Shown in pieces: positions 56,578 to 64,000 of a stretch of 64,000 nucleotides of DNA; the stretch's first letter is position 1, and the number at the start of each line of letters is the position of its first letter. Source of the DNA: Labyrinthula sp. Ha. Taxonomy: Eukaryota > Sar > Bigyra > Labyrinthulida > Labyrinthulaceae. Position numbers and translations under genes: made by a program. The stretch is taken from contig JAALGZ010000004.1 of the NCBI GenBank assembly GCA_015227615.1, forward strand, positions 1,054,001 to 1,118,000, read 5' to 3'. The notes under the pieces were generated by a model that made no database searches, was not told the origin of the DNA, and saw only the letters and a list, made by a program, of their open reading frames with translations.

Positions 56578-59500
56578 GCAATTGAGCGCATATATGCCAA
56601 GAAATGTGCTACTCGTTGCGTTGAAGTAATAAAAAACTTAGAGTAATGAAAGTTATGCGCTTTGTACCCTTCAATAGAATATGGTATCATTTAGGTTCAA
56701 CTTTGATTTGCCATAACAGTGGTATTTCCAGAGCATATCAGTAAAAGTAATCCTAGATTAATGTTCTAAATCCACAAAATAGATCTGTAACTGTTACTGA
56801 AAAATCATCTCCTACGGTACATCTCAGCGCGACATGGGGCCGAACACATTCTCCGAAATACTAGGTTTCATGGCTAAAGCGGGTGTCAATTGCAACACCA
56901 ACAAAGAGCAAAATTTCTTGTCAATAACATAAGAATGCAGCCCATACTGGCTTATCTTAACTGGATTTAAACTATGGGTGTTCCCCAAGCGATTAAGCGT
57001 TGCGTCTTTCAAGAAGACATAGAGCACTTTATAGCGGAAAGACTGCTACCCATTTAGTTTCGGTTTGAATAAAGCCAAGTCATTGGAAACATAAATACTT
57101 AACATTTCTAAGAAATCAAACCACATCTCTTGAAAAGAATAACTCGAGTTTTGATGTACTTATTTACCACAAACAGAATCTCAGAGAACCTTTCCCATTA
57201 AAGACAAAAATAAGGCTGTACGGATTAGAGTTGAGGTAACTCAGCTCCGCTGCGAGTTAGAACTATATGGTCCCGAAGCAAATATATTTTTTTTCTTTGC
57301 CATGAGGCGAGTTCTTATGTGTTTGGCAGACTAATATTGTTTTCAAACTCTTTATTGTTTTCTATACGGATTTTTGTAAGAACATTGGTGCACTGACAAC
57401 TAGATGTCAACATTGATCAAATTTGCCAAAAACCAAAATGTTCTCGATTTATTGCGAATGAAAAGCATAGGATCTTAGGTTTAAGTAATCTATTCTTTTT
57501 TTATTTTTTATTTTCAGTGATTTTAACTAATAATTGCAGCCTTATAGCACTGTACCAGACTGCCCAGAACATATTTTCTACGGTGCGTTAATAAATTTAA
57601 GAGAATGACCCGAAAGACCTTTATACACTCTGCTATCGATGTACTTCCTCGCCATATGGGCCAATGTCTAAAGGTTTTCATGTTACTAAGAACGGGGATT
57701 ATTTTTATACATTTGGTTCAAAGGCATTTGTATTGTAGCTATTAATATGTATTGAACTGACTAATAGTGCTCGTTGTGTTTATGTTTTAAGCAGAACAAA
57801 ATGTACAAAACTATTTCCACAGAAATAACATCAATTTGGTCCATTTACAATCAAAAATAATTTATTTTCCTTAATCATTCAAAATTGTGGACAAAAATTA
57901 ATAATTGTCAATAAGAACAAGATGCCGTAAGAATTAATGAATCTAAAGTGTGCCCTACTGGGTACTGAAAACCTTGCCCACGGAAGAAAAGTTTGCGACA
58001 AAGGTTTATGAATTGGCTTGTGAGATTATAACAGGATTTTAGTCAAAATAATTTAAATTCACCTCTCATCAGAGAGTTTAAATAAGAATATTCTATCCTG
58101 TTCAGCACTTCTTTCAACCTCGAGTAGGCAATTTCCATATATTATCCATCATAATTAAATCTGAATAAAGCAACAAACTGTACTTAGCCTATGAATATGA
58201 AAATCTTATTATGAAAGATGCAGTAGTTCAAATGTTCTCTGGCAATGTTTTGATAAGAGTTACAGTTTCGTAGAATACAGTTGAAATGTATCATACTAAA
58301 ATACCGAGACCAAAGAAAATCTCAGGTAAGAAGAGAAAGTCCATTTATTGTTTTTATGTTTAGGCGATATAGTCAACATTCAACCTTAAAATTTGACAAC
58401 ACGCTAGAGATGGAAGCTATTAAGTATTTCTAGTAGTAAAAGTTCCACTTTACTGCAAAATTTCCATGTTTTGTAGAAATAGTACCCGGACGCAGCTAAG
58501 AGGGCTTATTTAGGTAGTCGCATGTTGCTTGAACTAAAGAGGCATTTTGGTTCAAACTGTTGTTCTTGACTTTCAATGATCACACTACATTCATGTATAC
58601 ACACTAGGATATTTGCTCGAGAATTCTGAAAGAGAACGCAAAAGTGGAATAAGACGACCAAATAAAGAAAAAAATACGTATATATTGCAACTTTAGGTAT
58701 ATTTAGAAGGCTTTGTTTCTCTCAATTCTTAGGTCAAACCAAGCCATGTAATAAAAGAGGCATAGTGAATTAGAAGTAACACCTTAAGAATTAACAGATG
58801 ACTGTTTCTATGGAGATACTGCTGCGATGGAGTAATTATGTCATGAGGCACTTACGGAGATTAAACCTCACACTGTTATTCTAAAACCTAATTTGGGATT
58901 AAGGTAGCCTAAGGTTGATTATAACCAATAGTATTATTATTGACTGCACTATAGCTGAAGTCTTAAATACGTAAAAAAAAGAATTCAGAGCTTCATCATT
59001 AGTTTCCTGCTAACTTCAGTTTGATAACCGATTACTCCTCGAACTAATAAATTCAAAAAGAAGCATGTTATAATCCTACCAAGTTTGTATCACTCCTTCC
59101 TGTGCATAGAATCAGTTTGATTGCAACTAAAGAAGATTTAAAGTTTCAAAAGGTAATATAAAAAAATCCACTAGTTGTATTTGAAATGACTATTTTGTTA
59201 ATCTTAGAAGATAAATAGCTCTTGTTAATAGCTGTCTTATTTATGACACCCACGATCAGGTCTATTTAAGATAATAAGATGAACAACCACACAGCCACTA
59301 AGACAGAACAAGGTTTAATCTCAATTTCTTATACAGAGTTAGTTTTATAACTTACATTTTAATTCGATCAATATAAATGTAGTGAGTTATTTACTTTTGT
59401 TTTCGAGGTAAGCGAAACATTTACTGCAGCTTATGCAACGTGTCCCATGTCTCTTGAAGACAACACAAAACAAGGACTTTATAAGGCATTAAGATCTAGA

Positions 59501-60021
59501 AAGATATGAGAAATGCCCAGAAAGGAATCCAAAAACATATAATTGCTACGTTAATATACAAATATTCCACCCTCTAGACATATTCTTCCTTGCTTGTCTT
59601 TCTTTTCTGGGGTCATTTCCTCAGGATTCAAACACATAGTTTTGGAACCCACCATCTACATAGTAGAAGGGTAGAAATAATATAAAATCTAATTCAGAAA
59701 AAAGCATTTTTACTATATTCTTCTTGATTTATTTATTGTAGCACAGCTAAATAAACTTATGGAAATAGCTGTGTTTGTGAGTTAAATGTCGTCCATGGAA
59801 CATATGTACCCGCGAACGTAAGAAATATAGCAAAAAATACAGCGATTCTCTTGGAGAATGTTTATTTAAATTTATAGATATATAATAAAGTACTTTTTCT
59901 ATAAATTTTCAATTAGCAACTATCAAACATATGGCAGAAGTTTTAAATTTTCCCCACAGATGCAATCACAATGCTGCATTACCATGAATAATTTATCTCT
60001 CTGTTGGAGTCAAAAATTAAA
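56578..60021. other. Gene-poor AT-rich stretch, 3.4 kb
   Basis: No gene is recognisable. A minus-strand frame at 56824-57027 (67 codons) is protein-like in places but matches no family that I know. No tRNA-like B box stands out. Confidence 0.5.
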
Positions 60022-60684
60022 ATGCACACGTTCCTTGCACTTCATGGAAGGCACCAGAACTCAACTCTGTTCGCGCGTAAAATATCTGTGAATCTGCAAA
60101 AATTTCCTGAATGTGTTTCAAATATTGAACTTAAATCGCTGCACACATCTTTAGTTGAAGTGCAGTTCAGTTTGAGCAATTTCACTGAACGGTTTCGCGT
60201 CATTGCTCTGGATGCACCTTTTCATGACGTCCCAAAGCTCAGAGGAAGCAAGTTTAAAAGTAAAACTATAGATTGTGAGACCTCAAAGAAATTATTTCGA
60301 AGCTGGTACATTCCAGAAGAGAATATTGAAACAAAGCGAAAACAAGTTGAAGAATCACTAGATTTAATTTCAAAGCACACGAAACATATTTCTGGGATGC
60401 TTGGTTTTTCACAAGGCGGAGCACTAACTTCAAATTTTATAGATGAACTACCAATTATAGGTTGTTTTTCGGCTTATCCAATTGACAATCTCCTTCCAGA
60501 AAATAAACATTCAACAATTGTCAAATCTAAAATACTTCACTGGTGGTCTGAAGCAGATCAAATAACAAGCTTCAAAGAAAGCAGAAAACTCTATGATCAA
60601 TACAAAGGTTCTGTATACACACACAATTTAGGTCATAAACTACCAAATGATCTCTACCCTTTGTTTTCATCTGTTCAGCAATAG
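60022..60684 (+). CDS. FSH1/OVCA2-family serine hydrolase
   Basis: The protein is 220 aa from the first ATG in frame (60022); an upstream TTG extension is unlikely. It has the alpha/beta-hydrolase hallmarks of the FSH (family of serine hydrolases) group: N-terminal FLALHGRHQNSTLF with the oxyanion-side HG, a nucleophile elbow GFSQGGALTSNF whose serine lies near residue 131, an acid region HWWSEADQITSF, and a C-terminal HNLGHKLPND with the catalytic histidine. Yeast FSH1-3 and human OVCA2 belong here; OVCA2 prefers long-chain alkyl esters. Substrate here unknown. The gene is convergent with the MFS transporter gene, 27 bp between stop codons. Confidence 0.9.
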   Translation: MHTFLALHGRHQNSTLFARKISVNLQKFPECVSNIELKSLHTSLVEVQFSLSNFTERFRVIALDAPFHDVPKLRGSKFKSKTIDCETSKKLFRSWYIPEENIETKRKQVEESLDLISKHTKHISGMLGFSQGGALTSNFIDELPIIGCFSAYPIDNLLPENKHSTIVKSKILHWWSEADQITSFKESRKLYDQYKGSVYTHNLGHKLPNDLYPLFSSVQQ

Positions 60685-60711
60685 GTTTTAAAATTTAAGT
60701 CATTTTGTTTG

Positions 60712-62121
60712 TTATTCAATTGGGTAATTTAACTTATCAGGTAAATATCTTGTATATAAAAATAGAATAAGAAAAACAAAAGCAACAATAAGAAAACAAA
60801 AATAATAGTTGAAAGGAAAAGAGTTTCCTGAATTTATTGACCAAGCAAAAAGTTGTGCACCAAAGAAAGGTCCAAGACTTTTTACAAAAGAACCAAGGGT
60901 CATAACCATTCCATTCATTGCACCTCTTTCTTCACTAATAGTTACATTGTTTATAATAAGATTGCAGGATATAAAACATAAATTATTCAGCAATACTCTA
61001 AAAAAATGAGCAGGTGTTAGAAAATATAATTTCGAATTAAAATGAATTCTTGAGAAAAGTGGTATTGCTAAAGAATAGAGAAAGTACGTGAAAATTGATA
61101 TTTTGAATAAGGTTTTTGGTTTGATGAGTTTTGAAAAACAAGGAAAAATAAAAGTTGTAAATAAGAATAAAGAGATGGAGGAAATAGAGAGAATTAAACC
61201 AACTTGGGAACTTTTCATTTCCCAGCCATGAGTTTTTTCTGATGCTTGATACCATAGAAGAACCATTTCTGAATAAAACATAGATCCAAAAGAAAAAACT
61301 ACATAAAGAAAGGTTGCTTTTTGTTTACCACTTGTTTTTAACAGATTAAACATTTCTCCAAACGGACAAAAATATTTTAAAAAATTTGCTCCTTTTTTTT
61401 TAGAGAGATCGAATTCTTTTCTTGTTTCAGGTAGAAATAAAAACACGCATATAAAGATCAGGCAAGAAAGTATTGATCCAATTAAATTTGGCAAAAGGAA
61501 AGGATATTGCTCAAATATACTCGAACTTGAAATCTTTTGTTCAACTCCAGTTAATGGGAAGTTGACAAATCCTCCTGTTGCTGATCCTACAACCATTCCT
61601 AAGTTAGCCCATCCACTAATATACCCACTTGCCTTTGCCTGATCTTCTTTAATCACACTTTCAAAAGCAACAGTTTTAGATACTGGAATTAATCCATTCA
61701 TTAATCCAAGAAGAACTCGAACAAAGACAGCTTGTTCGAAAGTTTTTGTTAATCCAAAAACAAGCAACAAAATGGTAAAGGAAAACAACGAGATAAGAAG
61801 CGATACTCGTCGGCCATAATCATCTGCAATTTGTCCCCAAAAGAAACTTGTAAACATCCTTGCAAACATAAAACTTCCTGTCAAATACCCAGCGTAAAAT
61901 CCTGCTTGGTCAATTGAATCTACTTTTCCAAAGTAGACTACAAGACCTGCAGAGTATGGGAAGATACTGGTAAGAGAGTAGTTATTTACAAATGCAGATG
62001 CAGCTGCAAGCCAAACAGCTTTGAAATTACTTTTTTTGTGTGTTTCTTGCTGAGTTGTGATGTTCTGGAGTAGCGTTTCCTTTTCCGCATCTTGTTCTTC
62101 CGGGGTTGTCTTTGTTTTCAT
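60712..62121 (-). CDS. MFS transporter, ZIFL (zinc-induced facilitator-like) type
   Basis: The protein is 469 aa with about 12 hydrophobic segments, starting at ATG and lacking introns. The N-terminal 30 residues are hydrophilic. The signature GYLTGSFMFARMFTSFFWGQ, followed by IADDYGRRVSLLIS between helices 2 and 3, is the MFS motif A in the form seen in plant ZIFL proteins and fungal relatives ('FMFGRALTSVFWGIVADRIGRK'). Helix 5 carries GWANLGMVVGSATGGF, an antiporter-like motif C region. A central loop after helix 6 (LPETRKEF) is standard. Plant ZIFLs are vacuolar or plasma-membrane antiporters for zinc chelators, protons, potassium or auxin. Substrate and membrane here cannot be told from sequence. 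Confidence 0.88.
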   Translation of the reverse strand: MKTKTTPEEQDAEKETLLQNITTQQETHKKSNFKAVWLAAASAFVNNYSLTSIFPYSAGLVVYFGKVDSIDQAGFYAGYLTGSFMFARMFTSFFWGQIADDYGRRVSLLISLFSFTILLLVFGLTKTFEQAVFVRVLLGLMNGLIPVSKTVAFESVIKEDQAKASGYISGWANLGMVVGSATGGFVNFPLTGVEQKISSSSIFEQYPFLLPNLIGSILSCLIFICVFLFLPETRKEFDLSKKKGANFLKYFCPFGEMFNLLKTSGKQKATFLYVVFSFGSMFYSEMVLLWYQASEKTHGWEMKSSQVGLILSISSISLFLFTTFIFPCFSKLIKPKTLFKISIFTYFLYSLAIPLFSRIHFNSKLYFLTPAHFFRVLLNNLCFISCNLIINNVTISEERGAMNGMVMTLGSFVKSLGPFFGAQLFAWSINSGNSFPFNYYFCFLIVAFVFLILFLYTRYLPDKLNYPIE

Positions 62122-64000
62122 TATTGACCGTTAGAATCTGTTTCATTAATGACGTGGCAGAATGATTATTTTCAACGGATGTTTTCACAAAACTGATTGG
62201 ATTAAATGTCAATACTAATTCACAAAAAACAGTTCTAGAGAAACAAATGCAATATTCTTGATATTTTGTCTGACCCAATGTGGTATGTTTAATATTTAGA
62301 TGAGATTTACAATTGTTTTCTAGCGGATTGGCTTACCTAGTGCTATTCTAACCCTTTTGGTAGTTGCAACTATGCATCGGAATTGATTTGAATTAGCAAT
62401 AATTGTTTAATAATTGTTTTCATTCTGAATATCAATAAAAGAATTGAATTTTAGATTTTTATTAAGTTTTTATGATTTTATTTTGATTTTCAGTTGATCA
62501 TCAAAACAAAAATGGGCTATGCGATCCTACTTTAAATTACTGGAAACTTCTTTCATATTTTTTGCACCGTTTTAAAACCTTTAATAACTCGTCATCTGAG
62601 ATGGAAATAGTCCGGTAATAGATTTTGGTTTGGCAATGTGGCTATTTTTTTGAAACTTTGGTTAAGGTGCATAAATGAAAAAGTATTTTTTGGCTATTTG
62701 GCCCAACGGCATGTGGCCCAATTCGTTATTAATAACTAATTGATCATCAATAATTAATAAAAATGGTCGGGGAAATATCTGAGTTAACAAATAATAAACA
62801 TATGGTCAATATTCTTGTTGATAAATTATCAATAACTCAAATCTGGTCCCTAGTTGCAACATCTAAGCAAGAGTCGAAAAAGTTTAAAAACGCGAACATA
62901 GCTGTGGAAGCATATGATTTTATGCATTGAAAACAATAAAGTGGCTCAATTTAACCTGAGCCTTCGCAGCAGTCTATAGCTAGTTGCTTAGTTCTTAGAG
63001 CAGTACTGCGTTAATACCATTGAACGTCTTCTGCGTGGGTAGAAATGAAGCATAAATACAGTGCTTAAACATAGACACAATGGCTCCATTTGTTCTAAAT
63101 GGTAAAGTATGGGCAAGTTACTAACTTGAGAGTTCTATTCAGACAATCTGAATTCTCATGGACATTCTTCGGTCTTGGATACACAAAGCGGCCCACTTTT
63201 GGTATTAGCTTAGTTGTTGAAACTAATGAACGATGTTTCAATAAATGTATACTTATTGGAAACCGAAGCAGAAGTGAATCACAATACAATAAATAAAATA
63301 ACAAATTTCTCGAGTTTCAAGTAAATTAGACGAAATAACAAGATATCTGCTCCCAATGGTACCCAGTACCGTCGAACTACTCTCTCTTCCTTACTGATGA
63401 CTCTCAAGCCAAAGCTAAGCATCTTACCTGGAAGTTCTTTCTATCATACTTGTTTTTTTTTGGTCCTCGGTGAAAGTTAGAGAAGTTGCTTCATGTCGAT
63501 AGAATCGATAATAATCAGGTACTAGTTAATCTCAAACCTGCAAATGTGTGATAATTAACTTGGACACAAGTTCTAACAATTCCATACTCTTTCATCTAGA
63601 AGTTTAATCAGTGTCTTGCATCTAAATAAATTCCTAATTTAATAAACCCGAAGATAATGCTTAGCAGCTTCTAGTAAATTAAGCTCCCTTAGAGCACTGT
63701 GTTTTACATAAGAGCAAAAATATTTTACCACAGTTTTTATAAGTAAAAAATAATGATTTCAGTAACAAAGAACTGTGAAATATATAATTTGATAATGCCT
63801 TGAATGAAGTCAGTAGTGCCTAATTAAGAGGTACAATTCCCTCCCCAGTTTTCAGAACAATGCAGAGGCTGATTACCTATTGTTAAAAGTCATGAGTAAG
63901 ATTTTTCGTTCCAATCAAGAGAAAAGGATTTACCAGATCTTTTGCATCAATACTGCCACACAAAATTTCGTGGTGCAAGAAACCACCACAATGGCTGGTG
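62122..64000. other. AT-rich right flank without a supported gene
   Basis: Only short frames occur, on both strands over 63095-63304, where two opposing 65-69-codon frames overlap. An ATG at about 63991 near the window edge might open a gene beyond the window, but nothing can be said from it. Confidence 0.5.

Noticed and set aside
56824-57027. 67-codon minus-strand frame downstream of the dynein light chain gene
   Set aside because: No recognisable domain, and no conserved continuation upstream or downstream.
57200-57290. GC-richer patch with short self-complementary pieces considered as a tRNA or small RNA
   Set aside because: No A/B boxes and no cloverleaf can be drawn.
1-64000. CRISPR arrays, operon-style ribosome binding sites, riboswitches
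   Set aside because: The window is eukaryotic nuclear DNA; no spaced repeats or such elements are visible.

Overview
The window is AT-rich nuclear DNA from a eukaryote with the standard genetic code: TAA, TAG and TGA all end real genes. Several genes belong to families tied to flagella (SF-assemblin, CFAP91, a Tctex-type dynein light chain, an ERK7/MAPK15-type kinase), so the organism very likely builds flagella. It also carries a fungal-style Zn2Cys6 regulator. Every intron I could place (10 of 10) is only 27-31 nt long with GT...AG ends. This combination points to a flagellate protist with mini-introns. I cannot name the lineage from the sequence alone.

Layout. 1-2364: 3' part of what looks like a Ty3/gypsy chromovirus-like LTR element whose last ORF joins a chromodomain, a SANT-like region and an MT-A70 adenine methyltransferase domain, followed by a polypurine tract and a probable LTR. 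4019-16625 (-): one VPS13-type lipid-transfer gene in six exons (about 4,154 aa), followed upstream by a Lys-rich orphan (16989-17801). 21868-25162: a tight island with a CID (RPRD-like) protein, ribosomal protein eL38, CFAP91 and SF-assemblin. 28757-29956: COA7 and a DNLZ/Zim17-like protein, tail to tail with abutting stop codons. 35459-37954: a membrane-anchored orphan, a CHCHD2/MIX17 protein and an ERK7-like kinase. 42334-46088: ZW10 and a membrane RING-H2 protein, followed by tRNA-Ser(UGA). 48770-56577: a Zn2Cys6-PAS regulator, MOCOS, XDH and a Tctex dynein light chain. 60022-62121: an FSH-type serine hydrolase and a ZIFL-like MFS transporter.

Genes sit in compact islands, with neighbours 0-130 bp apart and often convergent or divergent, separated by 2-5.5 kb AT-rich stretches in which I see no gene. 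The clearest functional unit is MOCOS-XDH. MOCOS installs the terminal sulfur on the molybdenum cofactor that xanthine dehydrogenase needs, and the two genes are transcribed divergently from a 128-bp gap, with a Zn2Cys6-PAS regulator convergent on MOCOS. A second unit is the CFAP91/SF-assemblin pair, whose start codons lie only 26 bp apart.

Most interesting items: the chromodomain-MT-A70 ORF at an LTR-like border, the uniform 27-31-nt introns (which would break the VPS13 gene into several false genes in a standard gene call), the XDH/MOCOS/regulator cluster, and the VPS13 protein with PDZ-like, zinc-ribbon-like and PH-like insertions.
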